64,000 nucleotides of DNA, taken from contig NC_084840.1 in assembly GCF_033115175.1 (NCBI RefSeq), positions 77,267,179-77,331,178 of the forward strand. The letters are read 5' to 3'. Of this stretch, positions 45,301 to 56,200 are shown piece by piece. Made by a program: the position numbers and the translations under genes. The notes under the pieces are model-generated. The model did no database searches. It worked only from the letters and a program-made list of their open reading frames with translations, and was not told where the DNA came from. Numbering within the stretch: position 1 is the first letter of the stretch; each line of letters starts with the position of its first letter. The DNA is from Lepus europaeus. Its lineage: Eukaryota; Chordata; Mammalia; Lagomorpha; Leporidae.

Positions 45301-46128
45301 GCAAAGGCAGTCAAAACCAAAATTAACATTTGGGATTGCATCAAATTGAGAAGTTTCTGTACTTCAAAAGAAACAGTCAGGAAAGTGAAGAGGCAACCAA
45401 CAGAATGGGAAAAAATATTCGCAAACTATACTACAGATAAAGGATTGATAACCAGAATCTACAAAGAAATCAAGAAAATCCACAACAACAAAACAAACAA
45501 CCCACTTAAGAAATGGGCCAAGGACCTCAATAGACATTTTTCGAAAGAGGAAACCCAAATGGCCAACAGACACATGAAAAAATGTTCAAGATCACTAGCA
45601 ATCAGAGAAATGCAAATCAAAACCACAATGAGGTTCCATCTCACCCCGGTGAGAATAGCTCACATTCAGAAATCTACCAACAACAGATGCTGGAGAGGAT
45701 GTGGGGAAAAAGGGACACTAACCCACTGTTGGTGGGAATGCAAACTGGTTAAGCCACTATGGAAGTCTGTCTGGAGATTCCTCAGAAACCTGAACATAAC
45801 CCTACCATACAACCCAGCCATCCCACTCCTTGGAATTTACCCAAAGGAATTTAATTTGACAAATAAAAAAGCCATCTGCACATTAATGTTTATTGCAGCT
45901 CAATTCACCATAGCTAAGACCTGGAACCAACCCAAATGCCCATCAACAGTAGACTGGATAAAGAAATTATGGGACATGTACTCCATAGAATACTATACAG
46001 CAGTAAGAAACAACGAAACCCAGTCATTTGCAACAAGATGGAGCAATCTGGAAAACATCATGCTGAGTGAATTAAGCCAGTCCCAAAGAGAAAAATATCA
46101 TTTGTTTTCCCTGATCGATGACAACTGA
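42304..46128 (+). CDS. L1 ORF2 protein (endonuclease and reverse transcriptase), intact
   Basis: 1274 residues. The N-terminal APE-type endonuclease keeps N14, E43, D145 and H230 (LNVNG, QETHL, GDFNT, SDH). The reverse transcriptase carries [12 protein letters not shown] and the catalytic FADD with D702 and D703, the same numbering as human ORF2. The C-terminal CX3CX7HX4C motif starts near residue 1129. All catalytic residues I can identify are present and the frame is uninterrupted, so the protein is potentially active. It follows ORF1 by 68 bp and is presumably reached by the usual unconventional re-initiation. Confidence 0.97.
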   Translation: MAGQSYSFSIVTLNVNGLNCPVKRHRLADWIKEQNPSFCCLQETHLSNNDPYKLRVKGWKKIYHANRNEKRAGVAILISDNINFTTKTVRRDKEGHYIMIKGSIQREDITIINVYAPNYRAPAYLKDLLRDLKGDLDPNTIVLGDFNTPLSEIDRSTGQKINKETVDLNDTIAQMDLTDIYRTFHPTSKDFTFFSAVHGTLSRIDHILGHKASLSKFKRIRIIPCSFSDHKGMKLEIGNSGIPRARVNTWRLNNMLLNEQWVIEEIKREIKNFLEVNEDNSTTYQNLWDTTKAVLRGKFISIGAYIKKLERHQIDELSSHLKDLENLQQTKPKPSRRREIIKIREEINRIESKKTLQKISQTRSWFFEKINKIDTPLAQLTKKRREKTQINRIRDEMGNVTTDATEIKRIIRNYYKDLYASKQGNLSEMDRFLDTYNLPKLSQEDIENLNRPITDTEIEAVIKALPTKKSPGPDGFTAEFYQTFREELTPILLKLFRAIEKEGILPNSFYEATITLIPKPERDATLKENYRPISLMNIDAKILNKILANRMQQHIRKIIHPDQVGFIPGMQGWFNIRKTINVIHYINRLQKKNHMILSIDAEKAFDKIQHPFMMKTLSKLGMEGTFLNTIKAIYEKPMANILLNGEKLEAFPLKSGTRQGCPLSPLLFNIVLEVLARAIRQEKEIKGIQIGKEELKLSLFADDMILYLGDPKNSTKRLLELIEEFGKVAGYKINPQKSTAFVYTGNATAEEELLKSIPFTIATKTIKYLGINLTKDVKDLYDENYKTLKKEIEEDTKKWRNLPCSWIGRINIIKMSILPKAIYTFNAIPIKIPKTFFSDIEKMMLKFIWRHRRPRIAKAILYNKNKAGGITIPDFRTYYRAVVIKTAWYWYRNRWIDQWNRIETPEINPNTYSQLIFDQRSKSNPWNKDSLFNKWCWENWISTCRSLKQDPYLSPYTKIHSTWIKDLNLRPETIKFLESIGETLQDIGTGKDFLENTPTAKAVKTKINIWDCIKLRSFCTSKETVRKVKRQPTEWEKIFANYTTDKGLITRIYKEIKKIHNNKTNNPLKKWAKDLNRHFSKEETQMANRHMKKCSRSLAIREMQIKTTMRFHLTPVRIAHIQKSTNNRCWRGCGEKGTLTHCWWECKLVKPLWKSVWRFLRNLNITLPYNPAIPLLGIYPKEFNLTNKKAICTLMFIAAQFTIAKTWNQPKCPSTVDWIKKLWDMYSIEYYTAVRNNETQSFATRWSNLENIMLSELSQSQREKYHLFSLIDDN

Positions 46129-47583
46129 GCGCCAAAGAGGAAACCTGTTAAGTGAAATGGACACTATAAGCAACAATGAACTGATCAGCTCCTGTCCTGA
46201 CTTTAGATGTACAATGTAATACTTTATCCTTTTTAGTATTTGTTGTTGTTGTTGTTGTTCTAGTACTATTGGTTGAACTCAGTAATTAACACACAATTAT
46301 TCTCAGGTGTTTAAATTTTAACTGAAAAGTGATCCCTGTTAAATCTAAGAATGGAAAAAGAGAGGGAGGAGATGAACAATTTGGAACATGCTCAATCGGA
46401 CTGGCTGCAAATGGTGGAGTTAGAAATGTGCAGGGGATTCCAACACAATTCCATCAAGATGGCATGTACCAATGCCATCGCACTAGTCCAAGTGATCAAT
46501 TTCAGCTCACAATTGATAGCTCTGATAGGTCTAAGAGTCAAAGAGATCACACAAACAAGACAAGTATCTGCTAATACTAACTGATAGAATCAAAAAGGGA
46601 GAGAAAGATCCAACATGGGAAGTGGGATACACAGCAGACTCATAGGATGGCAGATGTCCTAAACAACACTCCGGCCTCAGAATCAGCCCTCAAGGCATTC
46701 AGATCTGGCTGAAGAGCCCATGAGAGTATAGCAGGCATGGAAAGCCAAGATATAATGGGAAAAAAAAAAAAGACCTAAATGAATGATCTCTGTGAGTGAG
46801 ATCCCAGTGGAAAGAACGGGGCCATCAAAGAAGGAGATACCCTTCTCCGAAGGGAGGAGAGAACCTCCACTTTGACTATGACCCTATCTGAATAAGACCA
46901 AAGTCAGCGAACTCTAAAGGCTTCCATAGCCCTGGCAACTCATGACTAGAGCCTAGGGAGATTACTGACGCCATGAACAGGAGTGTCAAATTGTTAAGTC
47001 AGCAACAGGAGTCACTGTGTACTTACACCCCATGCGGGATCTGTCCCTAATGTGTCGTCTAAAGCCAAGTGATGCTATGACTGGTACTGAAACAGTATTT
47101 TTATACTTTGCGTTTCTGTGTGGGCGCAGACTGATGAGGTCTTTGCTAATTATATACTGAAGTGATCTTCTGTATATAAAGAGAATTGGAAATGAAAAAA
47201 AAAAAAACAACCTGGTGTTAAAATGGAAATGGCATAGAAAATTAATTATTTTGAAAAAAAAAATTATGTAGGATCTCTGTCTTTAATGTGCTGTACATTG
47301 CTATTTAATGCTATAATTAGTAATCCAATGGTAGTTTTTTCACTCGATGTTGCTATATGGGCAAAATGTTGAAACCTTTACCTAATATATACTAAATTGA
47401 TCTTCTGTATACAAAGAGAATTGAAAATGAATCTTTACATGGATGGAAGGGGAAAGGGAGCGGGAGGGGGGAGGGTTGCGGGCGGGAGGGAAGTTATGGG
47501 AGGGGGGAAGCCATTGTAACCCACAAGCTATACTTTGGAAATTTATATTCATTAAATAAAAGTTTAATTAAAAAATAAAAAAA
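46129..47583 (+). other. L1 3' UTR, composite, with G-rich tract and poly(A) signal
   Basis: Contains a terminal module at about 47031-47198 ending in a 13-A run, a linker (47199-47265), then a second diverged copy of the module (47266-47433). A G-rich polypurine tract (about 47442-47515) and AATAAA at 47555-47560 follow. Single-module versions occur in the other L1 3' ends of this window. Confidence 0.85.
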
Positions 47584-47596
47584 AAAAACTGACATC

Positions 47597-48004
47597 ACGC
47601 AAGTCTGCAGCTGAACTCTAGAGCTGGGCTATTTTGTATATTCCCACCTGAGTACACACAGACCTTGTGAACTAGACTTCAGTTATATCACTCTCAAACA
47701 AGTTTCTAGTTCTCTAAGAGTTTACTGTAAAAATTCCCCTTGATTCCTGAAACTGAATCCAGTCAATTTTAAATATGATCTTTAAGAAAGCAATCATAAT
47801 TAGTGAAACCAGAAGATGTAATTAACCACCATCTCCCCTTGTAGTTTGGGCTAGAAAGTCAGACACTATTTTCTAAACCTTGGGCACATTTTCAAGGCTA
47901 ATTGTATTCTTGATCTCTAGAATCACAGCCTCAGTAAATGTTATTCTTTGTTCTAAACAAGGTTGCTTTTTAACTCAGTATATACTGGTAAAGATCTCAT
48001 GGAA
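47597..48004. other. Unassigned sequence right of the full-length L1
   Basis: Continuous with 39837-39910 before the L1 inserted. No recognisable exon or repeat. Confidence 0.4.
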
Positions 48005-48420
48005 TTTAAGCTAATCTGCTTATAAGATTTTTAAATTTAATTTGTTATACTAGTTTCATGTATTTCATATATACATTAAGTAGAATATAGTGACACTTCC
48101 CCCCTTACCCTCCTTCCCACTCTTCCTCCTCCAGCCTCTCACATTCCCACACTTAATTTTTACAAAGGTCTCTTCTCAGGTTATGTAATGATCAGTTAGT
48201 TAACCCTACATAGAATTCATCAAATAGTATGAATAGAAAAAAATGCTGTTCCTCAACAGAAAAGACAAGGGCTGTAAACAATCATCAAATCTCAAAATGT
48301 CTACTTGACTCTAATACATTACATTTCAGGTACTCTATTAGTTACCTCGGATCAGGGAAACCATATAATGTCCATCTTTTTGGTTACTGGCATTGACCCA
48401 ACCCTATATTAATGAAAACA
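48005..48420 (-). mobile_element. Old L1 3' end, antisense
   Basis: ACACTTCCCCCCTTACCCTCC (complement of the G-rich tract) and further antisense 3'-UTR sequence. Confidence 0.65.
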
Positions 48421-48839
48421 ACCATCAAAGTTAATTTTCTCTCTCTTTTCAATCTTCCCCCTTTTGAATATTTTACCTTTCCAGAAACGTTCTAAAACCC
48501 ATTAAAAAATTGTGTCATCACTCAAGATCACGAGACCCAGTGCATGTAAGGGCTGATCCTAGTGTTCTGTGATAAGAAAGACAAATAATGCAGAACATCA
48601 GGGAAGTCACAAAGTGCCTCCATTGTCTCTGAGCATTTGGAGGGTACATTAAGCCACAATGTCTTCACCCAAGAATATACCCCATGAATCAAGGGTGATT
48701 GAGGTGGGTTTACTTAAAATTCCATCAGATTATAAATTTCATGTCATACCATAATTAAAATCTCTCAAGAATCCTGAGAAACATCCATGGTATTTCTCCA
48801 AAATTCCTCCCAGGGAAAAAATAGTGATTTATCTCCCAC

Positions 48840-48933
48840 ATACCCATATTTATATACCATATCTTTCTTTCCTATGACTCCTGTCATGCAGCTTATAACA
48901 TCAGTCCCCTAGTTTTGTCCACTAATCTTCAGC
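48840..48933. repeat. Left copy of a ~95-bp direct repeat
   Basis: Shares TCTTTCTTTCCTA, CTTATAACATCAGTCCCCTA and TTGTCCACTAATCTTC with 55089-55182 at about 90% identity. The two copies bracket the antisense L1 stack. Confidence 0.85.
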
Positions 48934-49131
48934 TTGTATTAGTTTCAGGTGTTTTTTTGTTTGTTCACATAGAAAACTCAAATCAGAGAAATAAGTCAAT
49001 AACTATCAATATCATCTCCTACAAGATCTTTCTATTACTGCTACTTAAATTAGTATGTTGTTGAACAGAAGTGGTAAAATGGACATTATTTGTTATTGAT
49101 CATCAGGGAATAGTTTTCAGTTTTCTCTTTT

Positions 49132-49857
49132 TTCAACTTTTATTTAATAAATATAAATTTTCAAAGTACAACTTTTGGATTATAGTGGCTTTTCCCCCCA
49201 TAACCTCACTCCCATCTGCAACCATCCCATCTCCCACTCCCTCTCCCATCCCATTCTTCATCATGATTCTTTTTTTTTTTTTGACAGGCAGAGTGGACAG
49301 AAAGAGAGAGAGAAAGGTCTTCCTTTACTGTTGGTTCACCCTCCAATGGCCGCTGCGGCCGGCTCGCTGTGGCCGGCACACAACGCTGATCCAAAGCCGG
49401 GAGCCAGGTGCTTTTTTCTCGTCTCCCGTATGGGTGCAGGGCCCAACCACTTGGGCCATCCTCCACTGTACTCCCGGACCACAGCAGAGAGCTGGCCTGG
49501 AAGAGGGGCAACCAGGATAGAATCTGGCGCTCCGACCAGGACTAGAACCCTGTGTGCCGGTGCTGCAAGGAGGAGGATTAGCCTATTGAGCCACGGCGCC
49601 AGCCATGATTCATTTTCAATTATCTTTATATACAGAAGATCAACTTAGTAAACACTAAGTAAAGATTTCAACAGACTGCACCCACACAGACACACAAAGT
49701 ATAAACTATTGTTTAAGTAGTAGTTTTACCAATAATTTGCATAGTACAACACATTAAGGACAGAGATCCTACATGAGAAGTAGTTGTACAATGACTCCCA
49801 TTGTTGATTTAACAATTGACACTCTTATTTATGACGTCAGTAATCACCAGACATCAA
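49132..49857 (-). mobile_element. L1 3' UTR insertion A, antisense
   Basis: Complement of an L1 3' end with one terminal module (CAACTTTTATTTAATAAAT to GACGTCAGTAATCACC), split by a CSINE. No clear target-site duplication seen. Confidence 0.8.
49269..49606 (-). mobile_element. CSINE inside insertion A
   Basis: Near full-length antisense C-repeat. CATGATTC is present on both sides as a short duplication. Confidence 0.93.
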
Positions 49858-49879
49858 CAATTATGTTAGTGGTGAGTTT

Positions 49880-51783
49880 GTTTGTTTATTTGTTTTTAAT
49901 TTTAAGAATCATGTATTTGGAAACACCTCTTAAATATCTAACATGGTGTAGTTTGTTTAACCAGTAAACTTAAGCACAACTATATAAAATGTTTTTAGTT
50001 TTTTTCTACCAACAAGTTTAAAACATATGATGCAGAGATTCAGATCACACGAATTAAAATGTATCTTTGATTAATTTTAGCAGCTTAAATTTATGGACAA
50101 TCTTATCTATAAGCCAATGAAAATAAAATTCTTAATAAAATTTTCCCATGTGGACATATAATATGTACACACATATAACATAACATGATAGACCAATATA
50201 GCAATTTTAATACTAGCTTTTAAAATCTTAAACTCTCTTTGTAGAATGCCAATTGATTTGAATTGCTTTTTGTTTTTAGTAACCTCAGTTAACCATACTT
50301 TCTCTCAGTTGGTACTGTTAATACATTATTGGCTTCATCTGTTTACAGAGCCATCCCAAAGTACTGAATACAATAGAAGTGGCTGGAAAAAGTCCATAGG
50401 AACCTATAGGAGGACAGCTAAACACAGAACCAACAACACTTTAGTATTATGAGCAGCAAATCTTCTATAACTGTGGATGACAAAAGACTTTAAGTCGCCT
50501 TGTTTAAAATTATAAACTCATCAGCCAACAAGAGGCACTTGCTTACTTCACAGTATTTTTGAAAGCACCTGTAGGATTTAACCCTTTAGGCCTCTGGGGC
50601 TTTATCATTAAGATAACTATCATGTCTAGTAACACAAGATCATTAGACTTTTTAATTCTCAAACATTTGTATTAATAGCATTTTCCATTATAGAAACTTA
50701 AAATTTAGTGCCACGTCACATCTTGACAGTACTTCTAATATAATCCAAATAGCTTGATTAGTTGGTAATCTTGAATTGGGGTGTATTTTTCATTTGGGGG
50801 CATCATAGTGTCTTCCTTGTTCTTGTTACCTCGGTTTTTGCGTTTGTTGTTTGGTATGTTGGAGATATTTGGTTTCTTCACTGTGGTGTTTTTTCTTGTT
50901 ATACTATGGCTCTAGATTAAGTGGACTGTCTGCTTTCAATGGAGCCTTAGAGGCTTGAGATGAGTGTGGCCTGAGAGCTGTGTTTGGTTCCTCAGGGCTG
51001 AGGGTGTGCCAAAGGTGACACTCCCAGGTTAGGTGTGGTAAATCTCTCTTTCTTTGATTCTTTTTTTTTTTTATTCAAAAGGGAAGTAATTCCACACAGC
51101 TGAACGTAATTGGAGGTAGTTAGCAGGCAAATGATATACCCACAGGAGCAAGAGATCAGAAGCTCTTTCCCAAGGACCACACAGGGAATCTGTGCTGCCC
51201 TCAGTGTGGGCTCCAATTCTCCTGCAGTCTCCCACTGGGTTGCCAAGTTAGTTCCTAATCTCCTGTTATTTCACCCCTCCCCCCAGAGTCATGTTTTTCT
51301 GCTAGGCTGAGGGCCGGTGCAGACCTGAGGTCGCCCTGCTTATGACGTATGTCCAAAATGGCAGCTGCTCTTTGTCTTGCTCGCCTTTGTGAGGTGAGCG
51401 GAGAGAGAGAAACTCGTGTCCATATTGGTCACTTTTTTTTTTCCTCTCTCTCTTCTAGTTAGCCTGGTGAAATTTTCCCCACGGAGTTCAAGCCTCGTTC
51501 CCTCTAGTCTCCTCTTTCCACTTGCCCGCAGGTGTCTCAGGCTACTGAGGTTCGGCTCACCTTGCATTCCAGCGCTGGTGTGTTGATTCTGCCGCTGGTG
51601 TCCCAAACTTGGGCTCCCACGCTCTCCTCGCAGGTCCACTATGAATCACTAGTTCCTGAAGAGTTTCCTCTGCTGTTTCTTCCCCTACTCTTCCTTGACC
51701 CTGCAGTATCTCCACTTTTATTAAACTGTCTCTTCCTGGACTATCAGTGTGCTCCCTTCCTATTCCGCCATCTTGCTGCTCTC
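49880..51783 (-). mobile_element. Insertion B: L1 5' end fused to unrecognised sequence
   Basis: TTAGTGGTGAGTTT at 49866-49879 and 51784-51797 is an exact 14-bp duplication within the old L1. On the minus strand the insert starts at a true L1 5' end (GCAAGATGGCGGAATAGG). It runs through the 5' UTR and about 27 codons of ORF1 to roughly 50770, then changes to about 0.89 kb of AT-rich sequence not found in any other L1 of this window. It ends AAATTAAAAACAAATAAAC. Confidence 0.8.
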
Positions 51784-52559
51784 TTAGTGGTGAGTTTTCT
51801 AACATATGGACTTCATTCAGCTGATAAAGATTATTTTTATGTCTAGTGTGTTTCAAAGTTTTACCATGGATGTATGTTGAAGTTTTTCAAATGCTTTTTC
51901 TGCTTCAATTCAGATATTCTGAAGATTTTTCCTTCATCTTACTAATGTGTCATATTGATTGATTGATGTTTGTGCATTGGATAGCCCTTATATTGCAGGA
52001 TGAATCTTATTGGGTCATGATTTACATTCTCTATCATACTATTGAATGTGGTTTTTTTATTATTTTGTAGAGAATATGTGTATTAGTAGTGACAATGAAT
52101 ATTTACCTAAAGTTTTCTTTCTTTGATCACATCTTTGCCCAACTTTCATATCATGTCAATGCTGGCTTCATAGAATGACTTAGAAAGTCATTCCTTTGGA
52201 ATTTCAGAGGGGGGATTGAAAAGGATTGATATTAAATCTTCTTTAAATTTTTGTGGAATTTACTAGTGAAGCAAGTGGTTATGAGTTTTTCTTTGTTGGG
52301 GGTGGGGGGCATTGTGCTTTGATTCAATCTCCTTGCCAGATAGAGGTCTTTGCAAGTTTTCTATTTCTTCATTTTCAATCTTCAATACTGTATGTTTCTA
52401 TAAATTTGATTGTTTGCTCTAAATTATTTAATTGTTGTTATATAATTGTTTATGATGCTCTTTTTTTCTATGTCCACATTCATTTACTACTTGTTCTAAC
52501 TATTGCTGTAAGTTGAATGTTGATATTTCAAGCTAGTATTGTAGTGATCCCTTTTTCTT

Positions 52560-54452
52560 TTTTTCTTTTTCTTTTGGTAAAATAAAGCCTTTTTATTTTG
52601 AGATTATCTTAGAGTTACTAGTACTTGCTAGAAATAGTAGAGTCCCAGATTCCAGATAATATAAACCCTAGGAGGCAGCAGGTGGCTCAAAGTAGTTGGG
52701 TCCCTGCTACCCACATAGGAGATCTGGATTGAGTTCCCAGTTCCTGGCTTTGTCCTGGCCCAACCCTGGCTATTTTGAGTATCTGAGGAGTGAACCAGAT
52801 TGAAGATCTCCACTTCTCTGCCTCTGAAAAAATTTTTAAAAAGAAGGAAGCAAACAGACAATATTGAGAGAGCCTATGTGCCATTTACCCAGTTTTCACC
52901 AATGTAGATACTTTAACTATATTTAGGATTTATATATTTAATATTTTAGTTCTTTGCAATTTACCTCATAGGTATATTTCTGTTACCACCATTATTTAAA
53001 CTACAAGACAGTTCTTTTAAAAGGATCACTGGTGCTTTTTAAAGATGCAGCTGCTTCCATTACTCACCTATTCTGTAATCTCTTTTTTTCTTTTTTTTTA
53101 TTTAGTAAACATAAATTTCCAAAGTACAGTTTATGGATTACAATGGCTTCCCCCGCCCCATAATTTTCTTCCCACTCCCACCCCTTCCATCTCCCACTCC
53201 CTCTCCCATTCCATTCACATCAAGATTCATTTTTAATTATCTTTATATACAGAAGATTGATTTAGTATATATTAAGTAAAGATTTCAACAGTTTGCACCC
53301 ACACAGAAACACAAAGTGTAAAATACTGTTTCAGTAATAGTTATAGCATTACTTCACATTGGACAACACATTAAGGACAGATCCCACATGAGAAGTATGC
53401 ACACAGTGACTCCTGTTATTGACTTAACAATTTGACACTCTTGTTTATGGCATCAGTAATCTCCCTAGGCTCTAGTCATGAGTTGCCAAGGCTATGGAAA
53501 CCTTTTGAGTTCACTGACTTCGATCTTATTCCAACAGGGTCATAGTTAAAGTGGAAGTTCTCTCCTCCCTTCAGAGAAAGGTACCTCCTTCTTTGATGGC
53601 CCCGTTCTTTCCACTGGGATCTCACTCGCAGAGATCTTTCAGTTAGGTCTTCTATTTTTTTGTTTCCAGAGTGTCTTGGTTTTCCATGCCTAATATACTC
53701 TCATGGGCTCTTCAGCCAGATCCAAATGCCTTAAGGGCTGATTCTGAGGCCAGAGTGCTATTTAGAACATCTGCCATTCTGTGAGTCTGCCATGTATCTC
53801 ACTTCCCATGTTGGATCGTTCTCTCCCATTTTGATTCTATCAGTTAGTATTAACAGACACTAGTCTTGTTTGTGTGATCCCTTTGACTCTTAGACCTATC
53901 AGAGCCATCGGTTGTAAACTGAAATTGATCACTTGGACTAGTGAGATGGCATTGGTACATGCCACCTTGATGGGATTGTATTGGAATTCCCTGGCACGTT
54001 TCTAACTCAACCATTTGGGGCAAGTCCGATTGATCATGTCCCAAATTGTACATCTCCTCCCTCTCTTTTTCCACTCTGAAATTTAACAGGGATCACTTTT
54101 CAGTTAAAATTTAAACACCTAAGAATAATTGTGTGTTAATTACAGAGTTCAACCAATAGTACTAGAACAAAAAAAATACTAAAATGGATAGAGTATTACA
54201 TTGTACATCAATAGTCAGGACATGTACTCTATAGAATACTATACAGCAGTCGAAAACAATGAAATCCGGTCATTTGCAACAATATGGAGGAATCTAGAAA
54301 ACATTATGCTGAGTAATTAAGTCAGTCCCAAAGGGATAAATATCATATGTTCTCCCTGATCAGCAACAACTAACTGAGCACCAAAGGGGAAACCTGTTGA
54401 AGTGAAATGGACACTATGAGAAACAGTGACTTGATCAGTTCTTGTCCTGACT
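52560..54452 (-). mobile_element. Insertion C: 5'-inverted L1 with apparent 3' transduction
   Basis: GTGATCCCTTTTTCTT at 52544-52559 and 54453-54468 is an exact 16-bp duplication. 54221-54452 is sense-oriented ORF2 end and 53084-54220 is antisense 3' UTR. The two pieces meet at L1 sequence TCCTGAC, which both share. 52560-53083 is non-L1-3' sequence followed by an A-rich end with AATAAA (minus) at 52592-52597. Confidence 0.87.
52672..52845 (+). mobile_element. Diverged CSINE within the transduced segment
   Basis: C-repeat body: GGTCCCTGCTACCCACAT, GTTCCTGGCTTTGTCCTGG, GAGTGAACCAGATTGAAG. No clean head. Confidence 0.65.
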
Positions 54453-55088
54453 GTGATCCCTTTTTCTTCTTGCAGTTCTCTAGATGTATACTTCATAAAT
54501 TTTGGAGCTATGGTATTTGTTGCATGTGTGTTTTTACTTAGCTACATGTATCTCAATGGATTGACTAATTTCTCAACATTTAAGGCTTTTATTTCTTATC
54601 TCAGTTTTTAAATTAAATTATATTTACTTTTACATTAGACACAGTTCTCTTTTGATTACTAGTTTCACGAGCTATATATATCAGGTACAAACTATTGTGG
54701 TCCTAGATCTAAAGTGAATCTCTTAAACATCAAATAGTTGAATCCTACTGCTGTCAACTCACTCTGTTGTTTTTTCTTTTGATTTATAAATTAAATTCAC
54801 TTACAATTAAAGTAATTACTGATAGTATTAAAGTTGATATTTATTTTTTATCTTGAAAAAAGTGATGAACATAGAGTTGATATTTATGGCAATTCAGTAA
54901 GTCAGTGTTTTTCTTATCGTTGTTTTGTTTTGTTTTGTTTTTGAATTTCTGGAACACAACAGAATAGCAGGATCACTGGATTTCCTAGAAATCGTAATTG
55001 AAGAGTCTGACCCTCAGCCCTGGCTCATCAATTAAATATGAAAACTGCTCTTTGATATTAAGGATATAATTATTAAAATACCAATTAT

Positions 55089-55182
55089 CAATACCCATAT
55101 TTTTATCCCATATCTTTCTTTCCTACACCTCCTATCATATAGCTTATAACATCAGTCCCCTAGTCTTGTCCACTAATCTTCT
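55089..55182. repeat. Right copy of the ~95-bp direct repeat
   Basis: Partner of 48840-48933. Immediately beyond it the sequence becomes AKR1C gene 2 3' flank (TCAATATTTCC, then AGATGTGCTC, as in gene 1 near 5160-5190). Confidence 0.85.
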
Positions 55183-55404
55183 TATCAATATTTCCAAACA
55201 TAGATGTGCTCAACTCCATACTCATAACATTTTTCTCAGTCTGAAAATAAATATGAATATACATAACTTATTCTCTTAAATGTTTCAAATAGAAAATGAG
55301 GCAAATTTACTAATGTATGTACAAGACACAAAATATTCTTCCCTTCAATTTCCTCTTTGTCTGATTCCTACTCATTTAGTCAAGCTGGCTCACGTTCACT
55401 TCCC

Positions 55405-56150
55405 CAACCGAATCCAACATGGATGCAATTGAAAAACATCACACTTAGTGAAATAAGCCAGTCCTCCCTGATCTGTGATAACAGAGTACTTAAAAGGCAA
55501 TCTGTAAGCATGAAATTAACACTTTGAGATGTGACGATTTAATAGTCCTTGTCTTGACTGTTGAGGACCAGTATTTTTTTTTCCTTCAGGCTATCTGTTG
55601 AACTTTTTACTTAGCATAGGATTAATCTTAGGAGTATAAAGTTAACTGGAAGTAGATCTTTGTAAAAAATAAAAATAGTGGGCCAGTGCTGTGGCACAGT
55701 AGGTTAAAGCCCCAGCCTGCAGCACTGGTATACCATCTGGGTACCAGTTCAAGTCTCTACTGCTCCACTCCCATCCAGCTCCCTGCTAATGTGCCTGGGA
55801 AGGCAGTAGAAAATGGCCCAAGTTCTTGGGCCCCTGCATCCACATGGAAACCTGGAAGAAGCTGCTGGCCCCTGGCTTCGGATCAGCTCAACTCTGTTGC
55901 GACCATTTGGAAAGTGAACCAGTGGATGGAAGATTGCTCTCTTTCTATGTCTACCTCTCTCTGTAACTCTTTCAAATAAATAAAATAAATCTTAGAAAAA
56001 ATAAAAATTGGAATAGAAGAGGGAGGCGGAAGAAGGGTGGGAGCGTGGGTGAAAGGGAGAGTAGCGTAGAAAGTACAACTGTGCTCCTGAATCTGTATAC
56101 ATGAAGTACATAAAATTTGCATACCTTAAATAAAATTCTTAAAAATGAAG
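55405..56150 (+). mobile_element. L1 ORF2 end and 3' UTR, split by a CSINE
   Basis: ATGGATGCAATTGAAAAAC (ORF2 end) through AGGAGTATAAAGTTAACTGG to the purine-rich 3' end near 56010-56090 and AAATAAAATTC. Same older L1 type as at 21041 and 62755. Confidence 0.8.
55680..56000 (+). mobile_element. CSINE inside L1 3' UTR
   Basis: C-repeat GGGCCAGTGCTGTGGCAC to CTTTCAAATAAATAAAATAA, in an AAAAATAAAAAT target repeated on both sides. Confidence 0.9.
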
Positions 56151-56152
56151 TT

Positions 56153-56200
56153 CAAGAAAGAAAGAAAGAAAGAGAAAGAAAGAAAGAAAGAGAGAAAGAA
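56153..56200. repeat. (GAAA)n microsatellite
   Basis: Short GAAA array at the tail of the preceding L1. Confidence 0.9.

Larger units (their letters stand above)
39924..47583 (+). mobile_element. L1: Full-length L1 retrotransposon with intact ORFs
   Basis: A complete LINE-1 of about 7.66 kb: 5' UTR (39924-41197), ORF1 (41198-42235), 68-bp spacer, ORF2 (42304-46128), 3' UTR (46129-47583) and A-rich tail. AAAAACTGACATC at 39911-39923 and 47584-47596 is an exact 13-bp target-site duplication, so both termini are original. The open ORFs, exact duplication and near-identical 5' UTR halves indicate a young insertion. It lies between the relic AKR1C unit and gene 2. Confidence 0.96.
48960..54850 (-). 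mobile_element. Old antisense L1 ORF2, host of three nested insertions
   Basis: Antisense ORF2 sequence continues across each insertion: GTTGAACAGAAGTGGT near 49060, GTTAGTGGTGAGTTTTC at 51784, and TTTTTCTTCTTGCAGTTC once the third insertion is removed. The left limit, right limit and subfamily are approximate. Confidence 0.7.

Noticed and set aside
42318-45644. Several minus-strand open frames of 60-111 residues inside the full-length L1
   Set aside because: They are antisense shadows of the intact ORF2.
47597-48004. Possible LTR or endogenous retrovirus piece next to the L1
   Set aside because: No TG...CA termini, primer-binding site, gag/pol frame or duplicated partner was visible.
30500-55000. 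Search for exons 1-8 of the relic AKR1C unit
   Set aside because: No stretch resembling the conserved exon 1, 2, 5 or 7 sequences was found on either strand, so no further relic exons are annotated.
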